The notes: a model not told the origin generated them from the sequence alone. DNA of 7,577 nt from Bacteroidales bacterium (GCA_030692905.1 JAUYBT010000212.1:1-7577), one strand, 5' to 3'; counted from the stretch's first letter, positions 1-7,139 are shown. Program-made: numbers and translations.

Positions 1-102
1 ACCTCTTTGTCGGGGACAGATCCATCGAGTAAAACAGTGTTCCAGTGTTTCTTATTCACTTTTTTTTGAAATACAATATTCTCTTAAAGTTTCAATATCC
101 AT
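1..102 (-). pseudogene. MmcQ/YjbR-family protein, remnant with internal deletion and frameshift (runs off the window)
   Basis: On the minus strand an ATG at 102 opens a 16-codon frame, MDIETLREYCISKKSE, that stops at 52-54. One base out of register, from position 59 to the window edge, the sequence reads VNKKHWNTVLLDGSVPDKE. From memory, the first part matches the start of MmcQ/YjbR (DUF419) proteins and KKHWNT is their conserved C-terminal motif. These are small proteins of roughly 115-120 residues with a CyaY-like fold, often described as DNA-binding. The central 60-70 residues normally found between the two parts are absent. The join lies in a run of eight A (T60-T67 on the plus strand); seven A would put the two parts in one frame. 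The ATG lies 9 bp after the yraN stop, so the two were probably co-transcribed. The 3' end is outside the window. Alternatives are a sequencing or assembly error, or a shortened gene with slippage in the A run. The family call is fairly sure; the cause is not. Confidence 0.68.
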
Positions 103-111
103 ATTAATTCA

Positions 112-477
112 TCATCTCAGGGTGGGGTAAAAGGCATTTTCAATATGATCGATCTGGTACAACTCACCTGTTTTTATAATGGTTATAACATCAAACCGGC
201 CCTCCTTATTTATATTGAATTTTTGCAGGTAGCCATCGGCAGCATAAATTATAGATCTTTGCTTTTCCGTGGTTACGGCGGTTACCGGATGCATCTGATA
301 ATCATCAGTCCGGGTTTTTACTTCCACAAAAACGATCAGATCTTTATTCTCAGCAATGATATCAATTTCATGTTTCCCCCATTTCCAGTTTCGGGAAAGT
401 ATCTTAAATCCGGCTTTTTTCAGATGGTCGGCTGCCAGATCTTCTCCTTTTTGGCCCAGATTATGTGATTCAGCCAT
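112..477 (-). CDS. yraN: YraN family protein (UPF0102, predicted endonuclease-like)
   Basis: The protein has 121 residues, the normal length for the UPF0102/YraN family, which has a restriction-endonuclease-like fold and an unsettled role in DNA metabolism. The family signature is complete: GQKGEDLA at residues 8-15, the NWKWGKHEIDII segment with E37 and D39, and VFVEVKTR with E52 and K54. Together these give the E...E-x-D...E-x-K arrangement of a PD-(D/E)XK nuclease core. A C-terminal HIENAFYP segment is also typical. No signal peptide or membrane segment is visible, so it should be cytoplasmic. The ATG at 475-477 is preceded by AT-rich sequence without a Shine-Dalgarno site. An inverted repeat ends 12 bp upstream of the start. 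The MmcQ-like remnant begins 9 bp after the stop. I saw no TAnnTTTG promoter directly upstream, so it may be read through from the response regulator gene. Confidence 0.93.
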   Translation of the reverse strand: MAESHNLGQKGEDLAADHLKKAGFKILSRNWKWGKHEIDIIAENKDLIVFVEVKTRTDDYQMHPVTAVTTEKQRSIIYAADGYLQKFNINKEGRFDVITIIKTGELYQIDHIENAFYPTLR

Positions 478-489
478 AATACATTGATT

Positions 490-570
490 TCGGATTGCGG
501 ATTTTAGATTTCGGATTTGGATTATTTTGTTTTACATACATAAATCCGATATCGCCAATCCGAGATCCGC
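490..570. repeat. Inverted pair of 7-bp tandem repeats (NCGGATT units) forming a long imperfect hairpin
   Basis: The left arm is built of 7-bp units: TCGGATT (490), GCGGATT (497), TTAGATT (504) and TCGGATT (511). The right arm carries the same unit in the opposite orientation: AATCCGA (543), TATCGCC (550), AATCCGA (557) and GATCCGC (564). Folded in register, with a loop of about 25 nt, 21 of 28 positions pair. This includes a perfect 8-bp stem, 511-518 with 542-549. A second register gives a perfect 9-bp stem, 494-502 with 565-573. The element fills the gap between the response regulator stop (578) and the yraN start (477). It has no T-tract on either strand, so it is not a classic terminator. 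It could insulate or attenuate yraN expression, stabilise the upstream transcript, or be a dispersed intergenic repeat. Confidence 0.75.
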
Positions 571-577
571 AATTTCT

Positions 578-1219
578 TTAAATTTCGATCAGTTTATTTC
601 TGATGGCAAAAAGTATAAGGCTTGCGGTATTTTTGGAGTTCGTTTTTCCAAGAAGATTAGCTCTGTGCTTATCAACAGTTCTTTTACTGATAAAGAGGGT
701 TTCAGCTATCTCCTGGTTTGACAGGCCTTCACATATTTTAAAAAGAATTTCTTTTTCTCTTTTTGAAAGGTTGGCCGATTTGCTTTCATGTTCACGGTGT
801 TTAATCTTTTGAATAACATGGTAAAGTAACTCCTGAGAGAAATAGCTGCCTCCTTTTCTCACGGTAAGAATTGCTTCCTTAACTTCGGAAATATCTGAAT
901 CCTTAAGCAGGAATCCTTTTGCGCCTGCATCCACCATTTTATAATAATACTCTTCCTCGCCGTACATTGAAAGGGCAATAATGTCGATTCCCGGACAAAG
1001 TTTAAGGCCTTTTCTGGTAGCTTCGATGCCGTCCATCTCAGGCATGTTGATGTCCATAAGGGCAACATCTGCCTGGATATTTTTCAGAATTTTCAGAAAC
1101 TCCTCCCCGTTTGAGGCTTCGCCTGCCACCTCAAATTCGGGGAAGGCATTCAGAAGTATTTTTAATCCGTTACGAAAGAGCTGGTGATCGTCTGCAATTA
1201 TTATCCGTATTTTCTCCAT
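578..1219 (-). CDS. NarL/LuxR-family two-component response regulator
   Basis: The protein has 213 residues, normal for a NarL-type regulator. Residues 1-120 form a CheY-like receiver with the acidic pair D10-D11, the phospho-acceptor D56 in ALMDINMP, the switch serine S84 and the conserved lysine K106 in GFLLKD. Residues 151-213 form a LuxR/GerE helix-turn-helix: LSKREKEIL, then GLSNQEIAETLFISKRTVDKH, with the recognition helix around 178-189. All phosphotransfer residues are present, so it should be a functional DNA-binding regulator controlled by phosphorylation. It starts 27 bp after the stop of the histidine kinase on the same strand, so the two almost certainly form a pair and an operon driven by the promoter upstream of the kinase. 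Its target genes cannot be read from the sequence. The start ATG (1217-1219) fits the usual MEKIRIIIADDH opening of this family. Confidence 0.95.
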   Translation of the reverse strand: MEKIRIIIADDHQLFRNGLKILLNAFPEFEVAGEASNGEEFLKILKNIQADVALMDINMPEMDGIEATRKGLKLCPGIDIIALSMYGEEEYYYKMVDAGAKGFLLKDSDISEVKEAILTVRKGGSYFSQELLYHVIQKIKHREHESKSANLSKREKEILFKICEGLSNQEIAETLFISKRTVDKHRANLLGKTNSKNTASLILFAIRNKLIEI

Positions 1220-1246
1220 TGTAAATAATTCTGATTTAAAAAAGAA

Positions 1247-2194
1247 TCAATCAATCATTTTGATAAGGGCGCTGGTTCCTTTTCCCGGTGTGCTTTCCAG
1301 TATAAAAACCCCTTCTACGGTTTTTACACGTGTCTCAATGTTTGACAATCCCATCCCTTTTGTGTCTTCCTTGCTGAGAGAGGATGTATCAAAACCACGT
1401 CCGTTATCATAAAACTGCAAGGTAATAAATTTTTCGTGTTTGTTTAATTCTATCTCGATCTTCGAAGCTCCCGAGTGGAGAATAGAGTTATTAATAAGCT
1501 CACAAACAGCCCGGTAGATAACCACCTCCTTGTCATTTTCAAGTCGTTGGCTTTCCATATTTGATTTAAAATCAATTTCAACTGCCTTTGTCTGATTTAT
1601 TTTAGTGGTAAATGCGCCGATAGCGCTGGTTAGTCCAAAATTCGACAAAACATGCGGACTCAGATTATTTGATATTTCTTTAATGGTGTTGATAGCTTCG
1701 TTTACGAGATGGTTTGTATTATTCAGGATCACCATTCCTGAAGGATCTTTAATTCTGTCATTCAGCGCTGAAACGGACATTTTTACAGTTGACAGGATGG
1801 GTCCAAGTCCGTCGTGAAGATCTTTTGCGAACCTTTTTCTCTCATTTTCCTCAGTGTTTATTATTGCGTTAATTACTCTTTTTTCAGAACGTAAACGGTC
1901 TGTCTCTGCACGTTTGAGCGAGTAGAATAATTCGCGGATCAGGATAACACCACCAATAATCATAACTGAAACAAGAACTCCGATCCATTCATCGATCATC
2001 TGCCAGGTAAAAGAGGGTGTCCCCCGGAAATATTCAAAAAACTGTATGATCTTACGGACGGCCATGAATGAAAAAGAGAGAGAAAGCAGTATCCACGAGA
2101 GCCTGTATTTGGTAAGCTTCATGAATCTCAATGCAATCGAGGCAGCAATGATCTGCAGAACAATTGAGATAATAAGGGCAATAAGTCTTACCAT
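1247..2194 (-). CDS. Membrane sensor histidine kinase, HisKA_3 (NarX/DesK-like) class
   Basis: From the ATG at 2194 the protein has 315 residues. It begins with three predicted membrane helices (about residues 1-22, 32-52 and 69-90) and has no large periplasmic or PAS domain, so the signal is probably sensed in or near the membrane. A HisKA_3 dimerisation segment follows, ENERKRFAKDLHDGLGP, with the phospho-accepting histidine at residue 127. The HATPase_c domain has its N-box (ELINNSILHSGA), G1 box (DNGRGF) and G2 box (GMGLSNIETRV). It ends in GKGTSALIKMID, as is usual. A longer version with eight extra residues could begin at a TTG (2216-2218). I prefer the ATG because the TTG is the last three bases of a good promoter -7 box (TATTTTTG). 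The response regulator follows after 27 bp and is its likely partner. It is divergent from waaA. Confidence 0.92.
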   Translation of the reverse strand: MVRLIALIISIVLQIIAASIALRFMKLTKYRLSWILLSLSFSFMAVRKIIQFFEYFRGTPSFTWQMIDEWIGVLVSVMIIGGVILIRELFYSLKRAETDRLRSEKRVINAIINTEENERKRFAKDLHDGLGPILSTVKMSVSALNDRIKDPSGMVILNNTNHLVNEAINTIKEISNNLSPHVLSNFGLTSAIGAFTTKINQTKAVEIDFKSNMESQRLENDKEVVIYRAVCELINNSILHSGASKIEIELNKHEKFITLQFYDNGRGFDTSSLSKEDTKGMGLSNIETRVKTVEGVFILESTPGKGTSALIKMID

Positions 2195-2215
2195 GTCTAT
2201 GGCGTAATATTCATA

Positions 2216-2248
2216 CAAAAATAGGAGTTAATTTATCTATAACGTCAA
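2216..2248 (-). promoter_or_regulatory. Bacteroidota-type promoter of the kinase/regulator operon
   Basis: Read on the minus strand, TTG (2248-2246) is followed after 22 bp by TATTTTTG (2223-2216), a perfect match to the -7 consensus TAnnTTTG. The spacer is near the long end of the accepted range. Transcription should start near 2210, leaving a leader of about 16 nt before the ATG at 2194. The -7 box is 21 bp from that ATG, almost the same as for waaA (20 bp), which supports both calls. This is predicted from pattern only. Confidence 0.62.
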
Positions 2249-2322
2249 TGTACGGATAGAAAATAACGGCACAAAGGCTTATGTGCAAAAGAACGCTTGA
2301 CACTTTGTAAAGAATTCATGCC

Positions 2323-2346
2323 GTTGAGCCATTGAGCCGTTACGCC
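2323..2346. repeat. Degenerate 8-bp tandem repeat overlapping the waaA promoter
   Basis: Three consecutive 8-bp units are seen: GTTGAGCC (2323), ATTGAGCC (2331) and GTTACGCC (2339, two mismatches to the first). Each of the first two units contains a TTG, and the TTG of the second lies exactly 20 bp before the -7 box of waaA. The array may be a simple replication-slippage product that happened to supply a -33 element, or a site for a regulator. Confidence 0.55.
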
Positions 2347-2362
2347 TTTTTTCTTAACTTTG
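2332..2362 (+). promoter_or_regulatory. Bacteroidota-type promoter of waaA
   Basis: TTG (2332-2334), a 20-bp spacer, then TAACTTTG (2355-2362), a perfect TAnnTTTG -7 box. Transcription would begin near 2368, about 15 nt before the ATG at 2383. The upstream TTG at 2324 would give a 28-bp spacer and is unlikely to be used. Confidence 0.68.
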
Positions 2363-2382
2363 GCCATTCGAAACCGTCCATT

Positions 2383-3633
2383 ATGAAAGTTTTGTACAAT
2401 ATTGGAATATTCATTTTCACGGCTCTTGCTTATCTTTTATCTCCATTTAATTCAAAAGCCTCGTTATGGGTCAAAGGACGAAAAAAATGGGCAGAAAAAA
2501 TTACTAACAAGATAAAACCGGAAGACCGGACTGTATGGATTCACTGTGCCTCTCTTGGTGAGTTCGAGCAGGGAAGGTCGGTTATAGAAGCGATTAAAAA
2601 GGAGAGGCCGGAATTAAAGATTGTTCTTACTTTTTTTTCTCCTTCGGGATACGAGATAAGAAAGAATTATTCTAATGCAGACTGCATTATTTATCTCCCT
2701 GCCGATACACCGGGAAATGCTGCAAGGTTTGTCAGACTTGTCAATCCGGAATTTGCCATATTTGTCAAGTATGAATTCTGGAACAATTATATATCAGCGC
2801 TTTACAATAACAATATTCCGCTATATCTTATCTCAGCGATCTTCAGACCCGAACAGCATTTTTTTAAATGGTACGGATCATTTTTCAGAGATATGTTGAG
2901 GAAGTTTGAAAGAATTTTTGTGCAGGATCAGAGGTCGCTCGATCTTCTTTCCGGTATTGGATTAGAGAATATTTCACTTGCCGGCGACACAAGATTTGAC
3001 AGGGTTGTTCAGATAAAAAGTACAGCCAGGGATATTCCTCAGTTGGAGCAGTTCAGGGGAGGTGAGAAATTGTTTCTGGCAGGCAGCAGCTGGAGGCAGG
3101 ATGAGGAAATTATTGCACAATATATCAACAAGTTTCCCGGCAGAATGAAATGGGTTTTTGCTCCGCATGAAATTGATAAACCAAATATCGAAAGACTTGA
3201 GAAGCTTTTTAATATCAAACATGTCAGGTTCTCTGAATTTAATGAAGCCTCCGCCGATGCGAGAGTCCTGATTATTGATAATATCGGGATACTGTCTTCG
3301 GCATACAAGTATGCTTATATAGCTGCCATTGGAGGAGGGTTTGGGAAAGGTATCCATAATATACTTGAGCCGGCATGCTGGGGAATACCGGTTATGTTTG
3401 GTCCTAAACATAAAAAGTTCAGGGAGGCGATTGATTTAATTAATGAAAATGGGGCAATGACTTTCGATTCATTTGGAAATTTTTCAAGTATTCTTGATAG
3501 ATGGTTAACGGATGAGCTGTTTTACTTAATATCAGCAAAAGCAGCAGTTGATTACATAGATAAAAATACCGGGGCAACAGGTAAAATTTTACAAGAAATT
3601 TTACAAAAAGATATCAACAAACCACACTCATAA
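2383..3633 (+). CDS. waaA: 3-deoxy-D-manno-octulosonic acid (Kdo) transferase, GT30
   Basis: The enzyme transfers Kdo from CMP-Kdo to the lipid A precursor at the cytoplasmic face of the inner membrane, the step joining lipid A to the inner LPS core. From the ATG at 2383 the protein has 416 residues, normal for WaaA/KdtA. A single hydrophobic N-terminal helix (about residues 4-20) would anchor it to the membrane. The catalytic loop reads WIHCASLGEFEQGR, with the presumed catalytic base at E60. Next come LISAIFRP, the GDTRFDR motif (201-207), the FAPHEI stretch, and the donor-site segment GGGFGKGIHNILEPA (317-331) with E329. The reading frame stays open upstream to a TTG at 2332, but that TTG is the -33 promoter element, and the 17 extra residues would be encoded by promoter sequence. 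No Shine-Dalgarno site is seen, as usual in this phylum. How many Kdo residues it adds cannot be told from sequence. Confidence 0.95.
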   Translation: MKVLYNIGIFIFTALAYLLSPFNSKASLWVKGRKKWAEKITNKIKPEDRTVWIHCASLGEFEQGRSVIEAIKKERPELKIVLTFFSPSGYEIRKNYSNADCIIYLPADTPGNAARFVRLVNPEFAIFVKYEFWNNYISALYNNNIPLYLISAIFRPEQHFFKWYGSFFRDMLRKFERIFVQDQRSLDLLSGIGLENISLAGDTRFDRVVQIKSTARDIPQLEQFRGGEKLFLAGSSWRQDEEIIAQYINKFPGRMKWVFAPHEIDKPNIERLEKLFNIKHVRFSEFNEASADARVLIIDNIGILSSAYKYAYIAAIGGGFGKGIHNILEPACWGIPVMFGPKHKKFREAIDLINENGAMTFDSFGNFSSILDRWLTDELFYLISAKAAVDYIDKNTGATGKILQEILQKDINKPHS

Positions 3634-3666
3634 TTTGTTAAAAACTAATCTTTTCTAAATATATAA

Positions 3667-3695
3667 GGATCATTTAAAGAAATGTAAATTGATCC
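3667..3695. promoter_or_regulatory. Imperfect hairpin/palindrome in the promoter region of the TonB-dependent receptor
   Basis: GGATCATTT (3667-3675) and AAATTGATCC (3686-3695) are complementary apart from one bulged base, with a 10-nt loop. The right arm covers the weak TTG at 3689-3691, just upstream of the -7 box at 3707. No T-tract follows directly, so a terminator for waaA is less likely than an operator or a chance structure. Confidence 0.35.
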
Positions 3696-3706
3696 GCTGG
3701 ATTTGT

Positions 3707-3714
3707 TATTTTTG
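3707..3714 (+). promoter_or_regulatory. Promoter -7 box of the TonB-dependent receptor gene
   Basis: TATTTTTG matches TAnnTTTG perfectly. The only nearby upstream TTG (3689-3691) is 15 bp away, shorter than the usual 17-23 bp, so the -33 region is weak and the promoter may need an activator. The leader to the ATG at 3791 would be about 70 nt, AT-rich, with no Shine-Dalgarno site. Confidence 0.5.
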
Positions 3715-3790
3715 TAATTCCGGTGTAACCAAATAATCAATTAATTACGATAACCTTGTCGAAGAATTATTAATCCTTAATCCTAATTTT

Positions 3791-6700
3791 ATGATGAAGA
3801 AATTCAAGCACTTATTTTTAATGTTAATGTTCCTGTTTGGCTCATTGATAATGTTCGGACAGGGAGCAACAACATCAGCATTAACCGGAAGAATAGTTGA
3901 TAATAAAGGGCAGGCAATGCCCGGAGCAACTATTCTTGCAATTCATGTTACTTCGGGAACACAGTACGGAGCTCTTACCAATAATGAAGGCTTCTTTACT
4001 ATTCAGGGGATGCGTCCGGGAGGGCCTTATAAAATTGATGTATCATTTGTTGGTTATTCGAAAAAAACATTTACCGATATTACTCTCTTACTTGGGGAGG
4101 CGTACGTTCTCAAAACCGATTTGACTGAGAGTGCCTCTCAGTTAGGTGAGGTTATTGTGGTAGGCGCAAGACCATCGGCTTTTGGTACTGAAAAAATGGG
4201 GGCTACCTCCAACATAAATAAACAGGATATGGCATTGATTCCTTCAATGAACCGAAGTCTTGGAGATTACACTAAACTTTCACCATATTCAACTGGTGGT
4301 GGATATGTTGGCCGTGAAGCTTATAACACAAACGTCACTGTCGATGGTGCTAACTTCAACAATAATTTCGGCCTTTCGGGTACCAATATGCCAGGTGTTT
4401 CAGGAGAACCTATTTCAATGGAAGCAATTGAGGAGATTCAGATTGCTGTTGCTCCATTCGATGTAACTCAATCTAATTTTACAGGCGCAGGTGTAAACGC
4501 AATTACCAAGAGTGGCACAAACCAATTTAAAGCTTCAGTTTATGCTTTTTACCGTGACACGAGTATGGTGGGGAAAAAAATAAGGGATACAAGACTTAAA
4601 GTTTCTCAATCTTCAAAAAAAGCTTACGGCTTCACTCTTGGTGGTCCGATAATAAAAAACAAACTATTCTTTTTCTTAAGTGCTGAAAAGGAGAGTACCG
4701 TAACACCGGGTAACACTCTTCTTGCAATGCAAGCAAGCCGTAATGCGACTGATTTGAACGTAAATTCCAGGGTTCAGGCTTCAGATTTGCAAGCTTTCTC
4801 ACAGCTGCTTAAAGACAAATATGGTTATGAAACTGGTCGGTATGAAAGCTGGGGTGGTGATAATGAATTTAACAACAAGATTTTGGGCAGAATAGATTGG
4901 AACATCAGCAAAAACCATAAATTTTCATTTCGTTACAATTATTCTGAAAGCGCCGCACGATCAGCACCAAGTAACAGCGGCGATGCAACTCCGTCCATTT
5001 CAGGGGGTCGTCAAAGTCGTACAGGAGGTCTCTCATTTGAAAATTCGCAATATTATAGTTCCAATAAATTACATTCAATCACCGGTGAATTAAATAGTCG
5101 TTTCGGTCAAATCTCAAATAAACTTCTTGTTGCCTATACAATGTATAAGCAACCTCGTACCAGCGACAGTGAGCTATTTCCGTTTATTGATATTATGTCA
5201 GGTGTTGCTACTAACGGAATTGTTATGATGTCAGCAGGGTATGAGTTATTTTCATACAAAAACAATGTTGACAATAATACTTTTATTATTACCGACAATG
5301 TGACATATCAGTTGGACAGACATAATTTTACATTCGGGATGTCATTTGAACATCAATACTTTGCCAACAGTTATCTTCGTCAGGGTAGCGGGTATTACAG
5401 ATTCAGGGACTTAACTGCATTTGGGAGGTTTTTAAATGGTGATGGTATTGGGAAGCCTTATAACGCAAATTACCATCCGACTAACTTCGCATATACCTAT
5501 CCTATAAATGGATTTACCAATCCTGTTGCTGAACTGGCATTCGGTCAGTTTTCTACTTATCTTCAGGATGAGTATAATGCGTTGGATAACCTGAAAATTT
5601 CAGCAGGTGTCCGTATCGACCTTCCAATGTATTTTGCAGGTGCAGTTGATAATCCAGCCCTTAAAAATTACTCTTTCAGGAATGGTGAAACAGTTGATCT
5701 TTCAAGCTGGCCTGATGCTAAAATCCTATGGTCTCCCCGTGTAGGATTTGTATATGATGTATTTAATAATAAGACTTTGAAAGTTCGCGGTGGTACAGGT
5801 ATCTTTACCGGCCGTATTCCTTTTGTATGGTTTACAAACCAACCAACAAATAGTGGAATGATCCAATATCAATTCGTAATTAATCAGAGTGGTGGAGCTG
5901 CCAGCCAGGCACAACTGGCCCGGCTTCCTTTATTGGCAGATGCTGCCGGTCTGTTGCAAGATCCGGCATTAGCCGATATATTTCCTCAGTCCAATCCACT
6001 CGGAGGAAAGATTGCAGCAATTGACAAGAATTTTAAATTACCTCAGGTATGGCGTACCAGTATGGGGGTCGATATTAAACTTCCTCTGAATATGATGTTG
6101 ACTCTTGAAGGTGTTTATACAAAAGATATTAATGCCATCAAATTCGACAATATTAATCTGGCTGATGCTGCTTCGACTGTTAAAGAAGGTAGTCTTACAC
6201 GCCCCTGGTGGTCGAATAGCACTACTGCCACAAAGTATATCACTGCACCATATCAGAATGTTGTTATCATGCGTAACACAAATAAGGGTCAAGGTTATTC
6301 ATTATCAGCAGAACTTGATCTTCCAAGAATAGCAGGATTTGGTGGTATGATTGCTTATTCCCGTAGCTGGGGAGAGGAAGTAACCGGCAAGTCGGGTTCA
6401 GACCCATTTTCAGCATGGCAGTACAGGTATATGGCCGGATCATCTAATTCCGATGAATTAGGATTGACATATAACAATACCCCTCACCGGCTTATTGGTT
6501 CTTTGAATTATTCTATAGAATATTTCAAAATATTTGGTACGTCTGTTTCTTTCTTTTATAATGGATTCAAGGGAAATGCAGCTTCATATTATTACAATGG
6601 AGATGCAAATAATGATGGTACCACAAACGATTTGATGTATATACCTCGCGATGCCAGCGAATTAATATGGCTTACTCAGGCGGATGCTGATGCCTATTTT

Positions 6701-7084
6701 GCCTTTGCAGCCCAGGATCCGTATCTTTCTAAACATGCCGGTGAATACATGTTAAGAAATGCAACATATGCTCCATTGAATCAACGGTTAGACATGCGTT
6801 TATTACAGGACTTCAAAATAAAGGTGGGCGAATCCGTAAATAAACTTCAGTTAAGCGTTGATATTATTAACGTTATGAACCTGTTTAACTCCAGCTGGGG
6901 GTTAAATAAGAGTTATGTTACCACTTCTCCTCTGAAAGTTGAAGGACGCGATGCAACAACCGGCAGGTTAAAAGTCAGTATGAGGAAGATAGGAACTGAT
7001 TTTGTTACTAAATCATTCCAGGATCCCAGCTCTGTTGGTGCTACCTGGGCACTCCAAATTGGAGTACGTTACATCTTCAACTAA
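3791..7084 (+). CDS. Oar-like TonB-dependent outer-membrane receptor with N-terminal carboxypeptidase-regulatory-like domain
   Basis: The protein has 1097 residues. A signal peptide (basic MMKKFKH, hydrophobic core 8-22) probably ends near G23-Q24. Residues about 31-110 form a CarboxypepD_reg-like beta-sandwich (LTGRIVDNKGQAMPGATI, later SFVGYSKK). A TonB-box-like EVIVVG lies at 120-125. The plug domain (about 130-245) includes NVTVDGANFNN at 181 onward and GAGVNAITKSGTN at 232 onward. The rest is a beta-barrel ending in LQIGVRYIFN. The order and motifs fit Oar/OmpA-related TonB-dependent receptors rather than SusC, and no SusD gene is adjacent. It likely imports or binds a ligand using TonB/ExbBD energy; the ligand cannot be inferred. 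A D-x-N-x-D-G...D loop (938-947) resembles a calcium-binding loop. Start could be M1 or M2 (3794). It is monocistronic: own promoter upstream, strong terminator downstream. No frameshift or truncation is seen. Confidence 0.93.
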   Translation: MMKKFKHLFLMLMFLFGSLIMFGQGATTSALTGRIVDNKGQAMPGATILAIHVTSGTQYGALTNNEGFFTIQGMRPGGPYKIDVSFVGYSKKTFTDITLLLGEAYVLKTDLTESASQLGEVIVVGARPSAFGTEKMGATSNINKQDMALIPSMNRSLGDYTKLSPYSTGGGYVGREAYNTNVTVDGANFNNNFGLSGTNMPGVSGEPISMEAIEEIQIAVAPFDVTQSNFTGAGVNAITKSGTNQFKASVYAFYRDTSMVGKKIRDTRLKVSQSSKKAYGFTLGGPIIKNKLFFFLSAEKESTVTPGNTLLAMQASRNATDLNVNSRVQASDLQAFSQLLKDKYGYETGRYESWGGDNEFNNKILGRIDWNISKNHKFSFRYNYSESAARSAPSNSGDATPSISGGRQSRTGGLSFENSQYYSSNKLHSITGELNSRFGQISNKLLVAYTMYKQPRTSDSELFPFIDIMSGVATNGIVMMSAGYELFSYKNNVDNNTFIITDNVTYQLDRHNFTFGMSFEHQYFANSYLRQGSGYYRFRDLTAFGRFLNGDGIGKPYNANYHPTNFAYTYPINGFTNPVAELAFGQFSTYLQDEYNALDNLKISAGVRIDLPMYFAGAVDNPALKNYSFRNGETVDLSSWPDAKILWSPRVGFVYDVFNNKTLKVRGGTGIFTGRIPFVWFTNQPTNSGMIQYQFVINQSGGAASQAQLARLPLLADAAGLLQDPALADIFPQSNPLGGKIAAIDKNFKLPQVWRTSMGVDIKLPLNMMLTLEGVYTKDINAIKFDNINLADAASTVKEGSLTRPWWSNSTTATKYITAPYQNVVIMRNTNKGQGYSLSAELDLPRIAGFGGMIAYSRSWGEEVTGKSGSDPFSAWQYRYMAGSSNSDELGLTYNNTPHRLIGSLNYSIEYFKIFGTSVSFFYNGFKGNAASYYYNGDANNDGTTNDLMYIPRDASELIWLTQADADAYFAFAAQDPYLSKHAGEYMLRNATYAPLNQRLDMRLLQDFKIKVGESVNKLQLSVDIINVMNLFNSSWGLNKSYVTTSPLKVEGRDATTGRLKVSMRKIGTDFVTKSFQDPSSVGATWALQIGVRYIFN

Positions 7085-7106
7085 GAAAATCTGTTCTTAA
7101 TATCAG

Positions 7107-7139
7107 AGGCTGTCATTGTCCTGACAGCCTTTTTTTTTT
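7107..7139 (+). terminator. Intrinsic terminator of the TonB-dependent receptor gene
   Basis: A perfect 9-bp stem, AGGCTGTCA (7107-7115) with TGACAGCCT (7122-7130), has a 6-nt loop and is followed by an unbroken run of ten T counting the last stem base (7130-7139). It begins 22 bp after the stop codon. Confidence 0.93.

Noticed and set aside
145..468. 107-codon open frame on the plus strand
   Set aside because: It is antisense to yraN, whose catalytic motifs are intact, and the translation resembles no protein I know.
490..570. CRISPR-like or terminator reading of the repeat element
   Set aside because: Units are 7 bp without spacers, and no T-tract follows the hairpin on either strand.
2332..2382. 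N-terminal extension of waaA from TTG 2332
   Set aside because: The stretch holds the promoter (TTG-N20-TAACTTTG), and the usual hydrophobic WaaA N-terminus begins at the ATG at 2383.
2974..3411. 145-codon open frame on the minus strand
   Set aside because: It lies entirely antisense to waaA, has an unusual composition and no recognisable domain; waaA in this stretch carries all its family motifs.
3791..7084. SusC-type receptor of a polysaccharide utilisation locus
   Set aside because: Motifs fit the Oar-like group, and no SusD, glycoside hydrolase or sugar-regulator gene is adjacent.
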